Of a stretch of 64,000 nt of DNA, positions 34,216 through 48,048 are shown one piece after another. The DNA comes from Psychromicrobium xiongbiense (GTDB taxonomy: Bacteria > Actinomycetota > Actinomycetes > Actinomycetales > Micrococcaceae), in contig NZ_JASSZH010000005.1 in NCBI RefSeq assembly GCF_030271165.1, positions 1 to 64,000 of the forward strand. The letters are read 5' to 3'. The translations under genes were made by a program, and so were the position numbers. Each line of letters starts with the position of its first letter. The first letter of the stretch is position 1. The notes beneath the pieces were generated by a model that had not been told where the DNA came from, made no database searches, and was given only the letters and a program-made list of their open reading frames with translations.

Positions 34216-34989
34216 ATGTCCGTTGCCATTCGAGTCATTCCCTGCCTGGACGTCGATGCCGGTCGCGTGGTCAAAGGCGTCAACTTCGAGCAGCTGCGGG
34301 ACGCAGGTGATCCGGTGGAACTGGCCAGCCGCTACGATCTGGCCGGTGCCGACGAGCTGACGTTCCTGGACGTCACGGCGACCTCCGGCGAGCGGGAGAC
34401 GACCTTCGACGTCGTGGCCCGCACCGCTGAGCAGGTCTTTATCCCGCTGACCGTCGGTGGTGGGGTCCGCGAGGTCGCCGATGTGGACCGGCTGTTGCGG
34501 GCGGGGGCCGACAAGGCCTCGATCAACTCCGCGGCGGTGGCTCGCCCCGAGGTGATTGACGAGATCACCCGGCATTTCGGCTCCCAGGTGCTGGTGCTCT
34601 CCGTGGATGCCCGTCGCACCACAGATCTGGCCTCTGCACCCTCCGGCTTCGAGGTGACCACTCACGGTGGACGCCGCGGTACCGGCCGCGATGCCGTGCA
34701 ATGGGCCCGGGAGGCAGCCGATCGGGGAGTGGGCGAGATTCTGCTCAACTCGATCGATGCCGACGGCACCAAAGAAGGCTTCGACCTGGAGATGATCCGG
34801 GCGGTGCGCTCTGCCGTGACGGTTCCGCTGATCGCTTCCGGTGGTGCCGGTGCTCCCGAGCATTTCCCGCCCGCCGTGATCGCCGGGGCCGACGCCGTTC
34901 TGGCCGCCAGCATCTTCCACTTCGGTCCGGTGGATGCGATCGCTCAGGTCAAGGCTGCGATTCGGGCTGCGGGCTACGAGGTCCGCTGA
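34216..34989 (+). CDS. hisF: Imidazole glycerol phosphate synthase cyclase subunit
   Basis: A 257-residue TIM barrel that uses ammonia from HisH to form imidazole glycerol phosphate. [20 protein letters not shown]-like start (here [20 protein letters not shown]) with the catalytic Asp near residue 12, [37 protein letters not shown] and the second catalytic Asp in [18 protein letters not shown] near 180. The substitution of LDITAS by LDVTAT is common in actinobacteria. The hisH partner is not in the window. Confidence 0.96.
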   Translation: MSVAIRVIPCLDVDAGRVVKGVNFEQLRDAGDPVELASRYDLAGADELTFLDVTATSGERETTFDVVARTAEQVFIPLTVGGGVREVADVDRLLRAGADKASINSAAVARPEVIDEITRHFGSQVLVLSVDARRTTDLASAPSGFEVTTHGGRRGTGRDAVQWAREAADRGVGEILLNSIDADGTKEGFDLEMIRAVRSAVTVPLIASGGAGAPEHFPPAVIAGADAVLAASIFHFGPVDAIAQVKAAIRAAGYEVR

Positions 34990-35038
34990 CGCTTCGGTCG
35001 CCCCCGCGCTTCGGAGGGCTCAGCTTCGGACGAAGGCC

Positions 35039-35683
35039 TTAGGGCCCGACCTCGGCGCTCTGCAGCAAGGCCACGGCATCCGGCTGGCCTTCAAAGGTCA
35101 CCAGAGCATGGTCGGTGCGGCCGTGCGCATGCATCAGCAGTTCGCCGGGCTCGCCCACAATAGCCACTGAAACAGGGGCTCGTTTGGCCACATGGCGCGG
35201 ACCGCTGGGCTGTACCAACACGATGCCGAGATCAACCCCCCGGTAGAGGATGGCTGCGCGCTTGACGAGTTCATCCCAGAGAGCCTGCGAGTAGGCCTCA
35301 TCGAGGGCACGGGGCGCCCAACGGTCGGTCGCCCGGCGGACGTCCTCGGTGTGCACGAAGTATTCGGTGAGGTTGGAGGACTCGTCTACGGCCTTGATCC
35401 GCATCGGAGAGAGCGCGGGAGGCCCGGCGCGGAACTGCTCAACGAGCGCCGCGTAGGCCGCAGGGGTGGCTGATTTCGCCGCAAGTTTGCGAGTGGCGGA
35501 CTCCGAGGCCCTGGCGAAGGAACGCACCAGAAGTCCCAGGCCGACGCTTGCATTGCGCTCCCGCAGGTACAGGTGCGCCGCAAGTTCCCGGGTGCGCCAT
35601 CCGGCGCAGAGCGTGGCAGCGTCCGGGCCGGCAGCTAAAAGTGTTTCGGCCAGAACTTCGCGGGAAGGATCGACGAAATGCAT
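35039..35683 (-). CDS. TIGR03085 family protein (maleylpyruvate isomerase-type DinB fold)
   Basis: A protein of about 214 residues of the actinobacterial TIGR03085 family, with a metal-binding DinB/maleylpyruvate-isomerase N-domain: TLCAGWRTRELAAHLYLRER holds the W-T-x-x-L-AAH metal His and EYFVHTEDVRRA near residue 115 supplies the next His. The C-terminal part has PVSVAIVGEPGELLMHAHGR. Possibly a mycothiol-dependent enzyme, as known for some relatives; the substrate is unknown. The ATG at 35683 is preceded by TAATTT and no ribosome site; an adjacent in-frame GTG at 35686 is possible. A longer frame to 35818 would cover the hisI promoter and is not supported. Confidence 0.85.
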   Translation of the reverse strand: MHFVDPSREVLAETLLAAGPDAATLCAGWRTRELAAHLYLRERNASVGLGLLVRSFARASESATRKLAAKSATPAAYAALVEQFRAGPPALSPMRIKAVDESSNLTEYFVHTEDVRRATDRWAPRALDEAYSQALWDELVKRAAILYRGVDLGIVLVQPSGPRHVAKRAPVSVAIVGEPGELLMHAHGRTDHALVTFEGQPDAVALLQSAEVGP

Positions 35684-35781
35684 CACTTGTGAAATTAGCA
35701 CGAACTGGCCCGGAAAGCGGGCTTCTGCACCGCGTCGTTCTCCGGCGAATGCCTGGATTCTGTGAGTCATGACCAACGTCC

Positions 35782-35797
35782 TAGAATTGAGAAGATG
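35782..35797 (+). promoter_or_regulatory. -10 box and leaderless start of hisI
   Basis: TAGAAT (35782-35787), 7 nt, then ATG at 35795. The box drives hisI and, through overlapping genes, probably trpE and the genes after it. Confidence 0.6.
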
Positions 35798-36226
35798 TCC
35801 ATCGTGAATCCCACCCAAGTTCCTGCTGACGAAAACCCTTCTGGGGATGCCTCAGACCGCCCGGCCCTGCCTGCTCAGATCGCCCAACGGCTCAAGCGGG
35901 ACCCGCAGGGGCTGGTTGCCGCCGTCGTGCAACAGTTCGACACCCGCGAGGTGTTGATGCTGGGCTGGATGGATGATGAAGCCCTGCGCCGGACGCTCGG
36001 CACTGGCAGGGTGACGTTCTACTCCCGATCCCGACAGGAGTACTGGCGTAAGGGTGACACGTCCGGGAACATTCAGCTCGTGAAATCCGTCGCCCTGGAT
36101 TGTGACGGCGATGCCCTTCTGGTCACCGTCGATCAACATGGTGCCGCCTGCCACACCGGCACCCGAACCTGTTTTGACGGCCGGGAACTCCCCGTCGTCG
36201 TGCTAAGTGATGAGGCCGCTCAGTGA
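35795..36226 (+). CDS. hisI: Phosphoribosyl-AMP cyclohydrolase
   Basis: A 143-residue zinc enzyme, third step of histidine synthesis. [34 protein letters not shown] and the metal-binding [20 protein letters not shown] followed by CHTGTRTCF are intact. Residues 1-25 form a variable N-terminal extension. The start is chosen from the TAGAAT box 7 nt upstream. Its stop overlaps the GTG of trpE by 4 bp, tying histidine and tryptophan synthesis in one transcript. Confidence 0.95.
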   Translation: MSIVNPTQVPADENPSGDASDRPALPAQIAQRLKRDPQGLVAAVVQQFDTREVLMLGWMDDEALRRTLGTGRVTFYSRSRQEYWRKGDTSGNIQLVKSVALDCDGDALLVTVDQHGAACHTGTRTCFDGRELPVVVLSDEAAQ

Positions 36227-37842
36227 ACATCAGCGTGACCCCCGGCAACGTGACACCAAGCCTGGAAGAGTTCCGGGTCCTGGCGCAGGCGCATCGCGTG
36301 ATCCCCGTTCGTCTGCGGGTTCTGGCGGACTCCCAGACGCCGATCGGTCTGTATCGTGCGCTGGCAGGAGGCGCTCCGGGGACCTTTCTGCTGGAATCCG
36401 CCGCACCTGGTGGCGTCTGGTCTCAGCATTCCTTCATCGGCGTGCGGTCCTCTGCCACGCTGACCAGCCGAGGGAGCGAGGTGCACTGGCAGGGCACCCC
36501 TCCCGAGGGTGTTCCGCTGTCCGGAAGTCCGGTGGACGCGCTGGCCCGTACGGTGGAGCTGCTGCATACCGAGCGGCTGGAGGGGTTGCCTCCGCTGACC
36601 TCAGGAATGGTCGGCTTCCTGGGCTGGGAATCGGTGCGGCACTGGGAAAAGCTGCCCACCCCTCCTGTGGATGATCTGGGACTGCCGGAGCTGGCCTTTA
36701 ACCTGGTGAGCGATCTGGCGGTCCATGACAACACCGATGGCTCGGTGCTGCTGATCGCCAACGCCATCAATTTCGATGGCGGAGACGAACGGGTGGACGA
36801 AGCCTGGCACGATGCCGTGGCACGGATTGAGGCGATGCTCGCCGCGCTGCAGTCAGCGCCGGTGGCTCCGGTCACCGTCCCGGTGGACAGTGCTCAGGTC
36901 CGTTCCGGGTATCGGGCGCAGGTCCGGGAAACCTGGGATGAAGCGGAGTATCTGGCCGCGATCAAGCTGGGCAAGGAAGCCATCGTCGATGGCGAGGTGT
37001 TCCAGGTGGTGGTCTCCCGACGTTTCGAGATGGCGACCCAGGCGGATCCGCTCGATATCTACCGCATGCTGCGGGTCAGTAACCCCAGCCCCTACATGTA
37101 CCTGTTCAACTTCACCGATCCTGAGGGCGAGGACTACACCATTGTCGGTTCCTCCCCGGAGGCCCTCGTGACGGTCTCCGGAACCGAGGTGATCACCCAC
37201 CCGATCGCCGGATCCAGGCCACGGGGGCGGACCACGGAGGAGGATCAGTCTCTGGAGCAGGACCTGCTGGCCGACGAGAAGGAACGCGCCGAGCATCTGA
37301 TGCTGGTGGACCTGTCCCGAAACGACATCTCCAAGGTCTGCCTGCCAGGTTCGGTGGAGGTGACCCAGTTCATGGAGGTGGAGCGGTTCAGCCACATCAT
37401 GCACCTGGTCTCCACCGTGGTCGGGACGCTCGCTCCGGAGAAAACCGCGTATGACACGCTCGCGGCTACGTTCCCGGCGGGGACTCTCTCCGGGGCACCC
37501 AAGCCCCGCGCCATGCGGTTGCTCGATGAGCTGGAGCCCCAGCGGCGCGGCCTCTACGGGGGAATCGTCGGGTACCTGGACTTCTCCGGGAACATGGATG
37601 CCGCGATCAGCATCCGTACCGCCTTGCTGCGTGGCGGGACCGCTTATGTGCAGGCCGGTGGCGGGATCGTGGCAGATTCACAGGAGACCGCAGAAGCTCT
37701 GGAAACGGTGAACAAGGCGGCGGCTCCACTGCAGGCGGTCTATGCCGCAGAGCTGCTTCACCAGCGGGCGGCGGAGGCAGGCCTGGCGGCTTCGGGCACG
37801 CGCGATGACGAACGGGACGCTGTCATCGCGGGCGTCCAGTGA
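36223..37842 (+). CDS. trpE: Anthranilate synthase component I
   Basis: A 539-residue chorismate-using enzyme making anthranilate with glutamine-derived ammonia. The N-terminal feedback-binding element is [19 protein letters not shown] (LLES motif) near residue 48. The catalytic domain carries [52 protein letters not shown] and [17 protein letters not shown] near 420. The LLES element predicts tryptophan inhibition. No trpG or trpD is visible in the window, so the amidotransferase must be elsewhere. Overlaps hisI and the following membrane-protein gene. Confidence 0.97.
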   Translation: MNISVTPGNVTPSLEEFRVLAQAHRVIPVRLRVLADSQTPIGLYRALAGGAPGTFLLESAAPGGVWSQHSFIGVRSSATLTSRGSEVHWQGTPPEGVPLSGSPVDALARTVELLHTERLEGLPPLTSGMVGFLGWESVRHWEKLPTPPVDDLGLPELAFNLVSDLAVHDNTDGSVLLIANAINFDGGDERVDEAWHDAVARIEAMLAALQSAPVAPVTVPVDSAQVRSGYRAQVRETWDEAEYLAAIKLGKEAIVDGEVFQVVVSRRFEMATQADPLDIYRMLRVSNPSPYMYLFNFTDPEGEDYTIVGSSPEALVTVSGTEVITHPIAGSRPRGRTTEEDQSLEQDLLADEKERAEHLMLVDLSRNDISKVCLPGSVEVTQFMEVERFSHIMHLVSTVVGTLAPEKTAYDTLAATFPAGTLSGAPKPRAMRLLDELEPQRRGLYGGIVGYLDFSGNMDAAISIRTALLRGGTAYVQAGGGIVADSQETAEALETVNKAAAPLQAVYAAELLHQRAAEAGLAASGTRDDERDAVIAGVQ

Positions 37843-38573
37843 GCGAGACGCCGCAGGAGCAGCATCAGTCCCGCAGCATTTCTCTGCCCTGGTACCGCAG
37901 GAAGGGCCTTCTGATCCTGGCGGGTATTCTGCTGGCCGCCGCCCTGTTCGGGGTGACCACACAGAACTGGTTCGTGGTGCAGATCAACCAGGGAGTGATT
38001 CAGCCGACCACCGTGCAGGTCGCGGGGTCCAAGGCGAGTCCTGCCGTGGTGGCCTTCGCCGTGGTGGCCGTCGCCGCGGCCCTGGCCGCAGCCCTGGGTG
38101 GCAAGGTTGGCCGTCTGGTGGCGGCCATCGTCTGGGCTCTGGCAGCTCTGGGTGCCGGGCTCAGTGCGCTCAACGTGCTGCTCAACGCCGATGCCGCGGT
38201 GTCCGGGCCGGTGGGAACGCAACTGGGCGTGACCGGGCTGGCCCTGGACATCAGAACCCAGTGGTGGGTCTGGGCTGCTGTGGTGCTGTCGGTCCTGCTC
38301 CTGCTGGGGGCAGCGGCAGTCGTGGCACTGGGGCGCAGTTGGTCGCAGAGTCGGAAGTTTGACTACACCGCAGCGTCGAGTGCACCAACGCCACGGGGGT
38401 CGGCGCAGAGCGGGACAGCGGCCCAGTCCGCTGAAGTAGTCGGGTCCGCCGAGGGCGGAATCCCCGTGCGCACGCCGCAGGCCGGGAAGTCGGCAGCGGT
38501 CGCCGAGCCGGACGACATCGATCGCTGGGACCAGCTCAGTGCCGGGCTCGACCCGACTGACGATCACGACTGA
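37839..38573 (+). CDS. Trp biosynthesis-associated membrane protein (TIGR02234)
   Basis: A 244-residue protein of the TIGR02234 family found only in actinobacterial trp operons. Four hydrophobic segments are visible: GLLILAGILLAAALFGVTTQ, AVVAFAVVAVAAALAAALGG, LVAAIVWALAALGAGLSALN and WVWAAVVLSVLLLLGAAAVV. A polar C-terminal tail of about 75 residues follows. Function is not established. The GTG overlaps the trpE stop, so it is co-translated with trpE. Confidence 0.92.
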   Translation: MSETPQEQHQSRSISLPWYRRKGLLILAGILLAAALFGVTTQNWFVVQINQGVIQPTTVQVAGSKASPAVVAFAVVAVAAALAAALGGKVGRLVAAIVWALAALGAGLSALNVLLNADAAVSGPVGTQLGVTGLALDIRTQWWVWAAVVLSVLLLLGAAAVVALGRSWSQSRKFDYTAASSAPTPRGSAQSGTAAQSAEVVGSAEGGIPVRTPQAGKSAAVAEPDDIDRWDQLSAGLDPTDDHD

Positions 38574-38610
38574 AAACCCACGAGTCAACACCCACGAAGT
38601 GGTACACCAA

Positions 38611-38664
38611 GCCCCTTCTGCCATCTGGCAGAATGAAGGGGTGTGCGTGGCGGCCCGGCGATAA
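38611..38664 (+). promoter_or_regulatory. Hairpin and possible 7-codon leader ORF before the HGxxPAAW gene
   Basis: CCCCTT (38612-38617) and CTGCC pair with GGCAG and AAGGGG (to 38641), with a small bulge. CAGAAT (38629-38634) lies exactly 6 nt before a GTG at 38641 that opens a 7-codon frame (V-C-V-A-A-R-R-stop, ending 38664). It contains no Trp codon. This may be a secondary promoter with a leaderless mini-ORF, or only a terminator-like hairpin after the preceding gene. Confidence 0.35.
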
Positions 38665-38730
38665 GCTGCAGACCTGCGGATCGCCCGCCATCACACGCGT
38701 TCAGCACACCATACGTCTCAGGGAGAGATC

Positions 38731-39012
38731 ATGAGCACCAGGACCACCGATGGCCGCGCGACCACTCAGACGACCGGGGCGCAGCTCGCTCCTGCCGCGG
38801 GCGAGGGACACGGAAACAGCCCTGCCGCCTGGACTCTGGTCTTCGTCGCCCTGGCTGGCGCACTGATCTGCTCCATCGCCTTCGTGATCGCCAATGTGCC
38901 GCTGTTCATCGCTGGCGCCGTGGTCATGGTGATCGGCTTTGCCCTCGGCATCATCCTGCGGTCCCTCGGATTCGGCGTGGGCGGTTCCAGGGTCAAGAAC
39001 TCGGGTCACTGA
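38731..39012 (+). CDS. HGxxPAAW family small membrane protein
   Basis: A 93-residue protein with the motif HGNSPAAW near residue 31 that defines the family, and two hydrophobic segments ([20 protein letters not shown] and [20 protein letters not shown]). Such proteins are found next to trpC in actinobacterial trp operons; their function is unknown. ATG with GGGAGAG upstream. The stop lies 2 bp before the GTG of trpCB. Confidence 0.88.
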   Translation: MSTRTTDGRATTQTTGAQLAPAAGEGHGNSPAAWTLVFVALAGALICSIAFVIANVPLFIAGAVVMVIGFALGIILRSLGFGVGGSRVKNSGH

Positions 39013-39014
39013 GC

Positions 39015-41093
39015 GTGAGCGTCCTCGACGACATCATTGCAGGAGTCCGAGAAGACCTCGCTGAACGCATCACTGCTCGCCCGCTGGAGGAACTGCAGGC
39101 CCTCTGTGTACAGCAGGCTCCGGCGCGGGATGCCCTGGCCGCGCTGACGACCGAGGGTCTGAGTGTGATCGCGGAAGTCAAGCGTCGTAGTCCTTCCAAG
39201 GGTGCACTGGCCGAGATCCCCGATCCCGCCACCCTCGCGGCCAGCTATGCCCGCGGCGGCGCCTCGGTGATCAGCGTACTGACCGAGCAGCGCCGTTTTG
39301 GCGGCTCCCTGGCCGATCTTGAGGAAGTGCGCGCGGCGGTCTCCATCCCGGTGCTCCGCAAGGATTTCACGGTCGAGGAATACCAGATCTGGGAGGCTCG
39401 CGCCTACGGTGCGGACCTGGTGCTGCTGATCGTGGCGGCGCTCGATGATGCCCAGCTGCGCCGGTTCCTGGAGCTGACCGAGGAACTGGGCATGAATGCG
39501 CTCGTGGAGACGCACACCGCCGAGGAGGTCGACCGTGCGCTGGCCGCCGGTGCGCGCATCCTCGGCGTCAACGTTCGTAACCTCAAAACGCTCGATGTCG
39601 ACCGCGAAGTATTCGCGAAGCTGGCCCCGTTGGTGCCTGCCGGGCTGGTCCTGGTGGCCGAATCGGGAGTCCAGGACTCCGACGATGTGGCGTATTACGC
39701 CAGCCACGGGGCCACCGCAGTGCTGGTCGGCGAAGCACTGGTCAAAGACAAGGAACCCGGCACGTTGATTGAAGATTTCCGCCAGGCGGCGGCCACCCAG
39801 GATCCTGCCACGCGCGCGGTGTCCGTTCCGGACGCTCCCGAAGCTTCGCTCAAGTACGCCTCCGGGCCGTACTTTGGCGATTTCGGTGGCCGTTGGATGC
39901 CCGAAGCCCTGATCGCTGCGCTGGATCAGCTGGAAGACACCTTCAACAAGGCGAAGGCTGATCCGGAGTTCCTCGCTGAGGTGGCCCGGCTCAACCGCGA
40001 CTATTCGGGACGACCTTCGCTGCTGACCGAGGCTCCCCGTTTTGCCGAGCATGCCGGTGGTGTACGGGTCTTCCTCAAGCGCGAGGACCTCAATCACACG
40101 GGCTCACACAAGATCAACAATGTGCTGGGGCAGGCTCTGCTGGCGCGCCGGATGGGTAAGACCCGCCTGATCGCGGAGACCGGCGCCGGTCAGCACGGCG
40201 TGGCCAGCGCCACCGCTGCGGCTCTGCTCGGCATGGAGTGCGTGGTCTACATGGGTGCCGAAGACACTCGCAGGCAGGCACTCAACGTCGCCCGGATGCG
40301 GCTGCTCGGCGCGACGGTGATCCCGGTGACCAACGGCTCTCAGACGCTCAAGGATGCCATCAATGATGCCCTGCGTGACTGGGTCGCGAATGTGGACACC
40401 ACGCATTATCTCCTGGGCACCGCTGCCGGAGCACATCCCTTCCCGGCCATGGTCCGCTACTTCCATGAGGTGATCGGTGAAGAGGCGCGGGAACAGATTC
40501 TCAGCCTGACCGGGCGCCTGCCCGATGCGGTCTGTGCCTGCATCGGTGGCGGATCCAATGCGATCGGCATTTTCCATGGTTTCCTGGACGATCCTACGGT
40601 GCAGCTCTACGGCTTTGAAGCCGGCGGCGATGGCGTTGAGACCGGTAGGCATGCCGCCACGATCACCCTCGGCAAACCCGGTGTGTTGCACGGGGCGCGG
40701 TCCTTCCTCATGCAGGATGACGATGGCCAGACCATCGAATCCCACTCGATTTCAGCAGGCCTGGACTACCCGGGCGTGGGGCCTGAGCATGCCTATCTGG
40801 CGGAAATCGGCAGGGCCCAGTATGAGCCGGTAACCGATTCCGAGGCGATGGATGCCTTCCGGCTGCTGTGCCGCACGGAGGGCATCATCCCCGCCATCGA
40901 GTCTGCCCATGCCCTGGCCGGAGCGATCCGGATCGGTAAGCGTCTGGCAGCCGGTGTGCCGAATCCCGAGGACCTGATTGTCCTGGTGAATCTCTCCGGT
41001 CGGGGAGATAAGGATGTGGAGACCGCAGCCGAATGGTTCGGACTTCTGGACCAGGACACCGATCAGGACCAGCATGAAGGAAGCCCCGCATGA
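39015..41093 (+). CDS. trpCB: Fused indole-3-glycerol phosphate synthase / tryptophan synthase beta chain
   Basis: One uninterrupted 692-residue frame containing two enzymes usually encoded separately. Residues about 1-260 are TrpC ([18 protein letters not shown] near 51, [35 protein letters not shown]), which closes the indole ring. A linker (about 262-284) leads to TrpB ([20 protein letters not shown] at 286, the PLP Lys 366 in [19 protein letters not shown], the phosphate loop GGGSNAIG), which makes tryptophan from indole and serine with TrpA. An in-frame GTG at 39819 lies just where a free TrpB would begin, as if a trpC stop had been lost. All catalytic residues checked are present. The GTG start at 39015 is 2 bp after the HGxxPAAW stop; the frame is open far upstream but only as read-through of that gene. 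Confidence 0.93.
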   Translation: MSVLDDIIAGVREDLAERITARPLEELQALCVQQAPARDALAALTTEGLSVIAEVKRRSPSKGALAEIPDPATLAASYARGGASVISVLTEQRRFGGSLADLEEVRAAVSIPVLRKDFTVEEYQIWEARAYGADLVLLIVAALDDAQLRRFLELTEELGMNALVETHTAEEVDRALAAGARILGVNVRNLKTLDVDREVFAKLAPLVPAGLVLVAESGVQDSDDVAYYASHGATAVLVGEALVKDKEPGTLIEDFRQAAATQDPATRAVSVPDAPEASLKYASGPYFGDFGGRWMPEALIAALDQLEDTFNKAKADPEFLAEVARLNRDYSGRPSLLTEAPRFAEHAGGVRVFLKREDLNHTGSHKINNVLGQALLARRMGKTRLIAETGAGQHGVASATAAALLGMECVVYMGAEDTRRQALNVARMRLLGATVIPVTNGSQTLKDAINDALRDWVANVDTTHYLLGTAAGAHPFPAMVRYFHEVIGEEAREQILSLTGRLPDAVCACIGGGSNAIGIFHGFLDDPTVQLYGFEAGGDGVETGRHAATITLGKPGVLHGARSFLMQDDDGQTIESHSISAGLDYPGVGPEHAYLAEIGRAQYEPVTDSEAMDAFRLLCRTEGIIPAIESAHALAGAIRIGKRLAAGVPNPEDLIVLVNLSGRGDKDVETAAEWFGLLDQDTDQDQHEGSPA

Positions 41094-41965
41094 GCGCCAC
41101 GACTGACCAGATAAGCCTGGCAGGCCAGTCCAAGTCGGCTGCCGCCATCGACCGCGCCCGCAATGCCGGACGGGCAGCCCTGATCGGCTACCTTCCCGCA
41201 GGCTACCCGGATGTGCAGACGACCATCGATGCCGGCATTGCGCTGGCCCGTAACGGCGTGGACCTGATCGAGATCGGCATTCCGTACACGGATCCCGTGA
41301 TGGACGGAGCGGTCATCCAGGCCGCGACCACCGAGGCACTGGCCAAGGGTTTCCGGGTGGCGAGCGTTTTTGACGTGGTGGCCGGGATCACCGCTGCCAC
41401 CGACGTGGCCGTTCTGGTGATGACCTACTGGAACCCCGTCATGCGGATGGGTGTGCGTGAGTTCTCCCGCCGTCTGGCCGCTGCGGGCGGGGCCGGATTG
41501 ATCACACCGGATCTGATTCCGGATGAGGCCTCCGAATGGTTTGCCGCCTCGGACGAATTCGGTCTGGACCGGGTCTTTCTGGTCGCTCCGTCATCGACCC
41601 CGGAACGCCTGGCGCGCACCGTGGAAGCTAGCCGTGGGTTCGTCTACGCGGTATCGATCATGGGCGTCACCGGGGCGCGGCAGAATGTTTCCGCCAGCGC
41701 CCAGAGCCTGGTGGAACGCACCCGGGCCGTCGGCGCGGATCGCGTCTGCGTTGGACTGGGAGTCAGCACTGCTGCCCACGTCGCGGAGATCGGCAGCTAC
41801 GCCGATGGCGTGATCGTCGGAACCGCACTGGTCGCTGCCCTGCGCGATGGCGGGGTGGAGGCTGTGGCCCAGCTCAGCCATGAACTGAGCACCGGAACCG
41901 GCAAGACCAGTGGCAGCGCCACCGAATCAACGCCCGACGCGCAGCGTCCGGACGAAAGCGAGTGA
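41090..41965 (+). CDS. trpA: Tryptophan synthase alpha chain
   Basis: A 291-residue TIM barrel that cleaves indole-3-glycerol phosphate to indole for the beta domain. The catalytic Glu and Asp are in [20 protein letters not shown] near residues 60-78, followed by [51 protein letters not shown] and [11 protein letters not shown]. The last 25 residues are a polar extension. ATG overlaps the trpCB stop by 4 bp. Confidence 0.96.
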   Translation: MSATTDQISLAGQSKSAAAIDRARNAGRAALIGYLPAGYPDVQTTIDAGIALARNGVDLIEIGIPYTDPVMDGAVIQAATTEALAKGFRVASVFDVVAGITAATDVAVLVMTYWNPVMRMGVREFSRRLAAAGGAGLITPDLIPDEASEWFAASDEFGLDRVFLVAPSSTPERLARTVEASRGFVYAVSIMGVTGARQNVSASAQSLVERTRAVGADRVCVGLGVSTAAHVAEIGSYADGVIVGTALVAALRDGGVEAVAQLSHELSTGTGKTSGSATESTPDAQRPDESE

Positions 41966-41966
41966 T

Positions 41967-43214
41967 GTGTCCTTCTCAGTCCTGAGCACGGCGCCCATGT
42001 CGACCCTTGCCGGGCTTACCGGGGCAACCGCTCCGGTAAGTATTCCCAGCCCACAGTGGTCCGGGTTTGTGATCCCGCTGCCAGGCGGTTCCTGGACGAT
42101 TCACGCCTACGCGCTGTGCATTCTGGTCGGCATCATCGCGGCGCTCTGGCTCACCGGGGTGCGTTGGAAGCGCCGCGGTGCTCCAGAAGGATCGCTCTGG
42201 GATATCGCCATCTGGGCGATCCCCTTCGGCATCATCGGCGGTCGTCTCTACCATGTGTTCTCCTCGCCGGACCTCTACTTCGGCCCCGGCTACAACGGCC
42301 ATGGCGAACCGTGGAAGATCATCCAGATCTGGGAAGGCGGACTGGGCATCTGGGGCGCCGTCGTGCTCGGTGTGCTTGGTGCCTGGATCGGCTGCCGACG
42401 CGCGGGCGTGAAGCTCAGCGCTCTGCTGGACGCTGCTGCGCCGGGGTTGTTGCTGGCTCAGGCTCTGGGTCGTTGGGGCAACTACTTCAACCAGGAGCTG
42501 TTCGGTGGGCCCACCACGCTGCCCTGGGGCCTGCAAGTGGACCCGAACAGTCCCAATTTTCCGCACAATTACCCGGCGGACACGCTGTTCCACCCCACGT
42601 TCCTCTATGAAATGATCTGGAACATTCTGGGTGTGGTCGTGCTGCTCCTCCTGGACCGGAAGCTGAAGTTCCGGGACAGTCGGCTCTTCTGGCTCTACGC
42701 GATGTACTACACCGCAGGCCGCGTCTGGATTGAGGCCCTGCGGATTGACGATGCCCAGCAGATCACCCTGTTCGGCCTCACCACCCGACTGAACGTCTGG
42801 ACCTCGATTCTGGTGTTCCTGGCGGCGCTGCTGATCTTCGTGGTGCTGACCGTGATTCATCGGGTCAGGAAGAAGCGGGGAACGCTGTCCGAACGGGACA
42901 ATTCGGTGTTGTTGCGTGAACCGGCTATGGAGTCTGCGGTAGAGCCGGACGCCCCGGCCGCAACGGACGAAACTGACGCCGAGGATGCAGATTCTGAGCG
43001 TCAGCCCACGGCTGAGCCGAGGAAGGAGGCTCCCGGGGAGGCCGGGTCCAGGGCCGCCTCAGGAGATGAGAAGGACGTCCATGATGCGGACGCGCCGTCT
43101 CAGGATGAGACCGCTGTGGACACCCATGGTAGTCTCGCCCAAGATCATTCGGTGACCGACAACACAGCGGAATCCGAGTCCGGATCAGATCGACGAAGCA
43201 TCAATCGCGACTGA
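41967..43214 (+). CDS. lgt: Prolipoprotein diacylglyceryl transferase with a long acidic tail
   Basis: A 415-residue membrane enzyme that attaches diacylglycerol to the lipobox Cys of prolipoproteins. Seven or so membrane helices are visible. PFGIIGGRLYHVFSSPDLYF, IWEGGLGIWGAVVLGVLGA and the signature GRWGNYFNQELFGGPTTLPW are conserved, with HPTFLYEMIWN and AGRVWIEALRID later. After RVRKKRG near residue 300 comes about 115 residues rich in Asp, Glu, Ser and Ala with no recognisable fold. GTG at 41967, just after the trpA stop, is chosen; an in-frame ATG at 41997 is the alternative. Confidence 0.94.
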   Translation: MSFSVLSTAPMSTLAGLTGATAPVSIPSPQWSGFVIPLPGGSWTIHAYALCILVGIIAALWLTGVRWKRRGAPEGSLWDIAIWAIPFGIIGGRLYHVFSSPDLYFGPGYNGHGEPWKIIQIWEGGLGIWGAVVLGVLGAWIGCRRAGVKLSALLDAAAPGLLLAQALGRWGNYFNQELFGGPTTLPWGLQVDPNSPNFPHNYPADTLFHPTFLYEMIWNILGVVVLLLLDRKLKFRDSRLFWLYAMYYTAGRVWIEALRIDDAQQITLFGLTTRLNVWTSILVFLAALLIFVVLTVIHRVRKKRGTLSERDNSVLLREPAMESAVEPDAPAATDETDAEDADSERQPTAEPRKEAPGEAGSRAASGDEKDVHDADAPSQDETAVDTHGSLAQDHSVTDNTAESESGSDRRSINRD

Positions 43215-43305
43215 CCCCCGGGTAGACGACGAGTCAGGTGCTGCACCCGATACTCACGATGCGCTTCGCCCATGATGGCCGGTGTGCACGGGGTGAGCCC
43301 TGCCC

Positions 43306-43311
43306 TATAAT
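43306..43311 (+). promoter_or_regulatory. Perfect TATAAT -10 box upstream of gltB
   Basis: TATAAT lies 109 bp before the gltB start in the 205-bp gap after lgt. The hexamer 17 bp upstream (43283-43288) is a poor match to a -35 box. It is the best promoter candidate for gltBD; the leader between it and the start (43312-43419) shows no conserved riboswitch that I recognise. Confidence 0.5.
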
Positions 43312-43419
43312 TCCGATAAGGAAGCTTGCTACATCTGTACGCTTTCGTGTATTTGCCGAAGGCGAACGGGGCCGATGTTGTCCCCTCCGTATGACACTGA
43401 CTGGGGGAAGGACCACGCT

Positions 43420-48040
<4,621 letters not shown>

Positions 48041-48048
<8 letters not shown>

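Noticed and set aside
34991-35029. Three copies of GCTTCGG in 39 bp after hisF
   Set aside because: Short and unevenly spaced; could be a by-product of GC-rich terminator-like sequence. Not enough for a repeat claim.
35684-35818. Longer start for the TIGR03085 gene
   Set aside because: It would overlap the hisI promoter and start, and the added residues do not fit the family N-terminus.
38643-39014. Extension of the TrpCB protein by 124 residues upstream
   Set aside because: The extra residues are read from the HGxxPAAW gene in the wrong frame and do not resemble any TrpC N-terminus; the GTG at 39015 gives the expected start.
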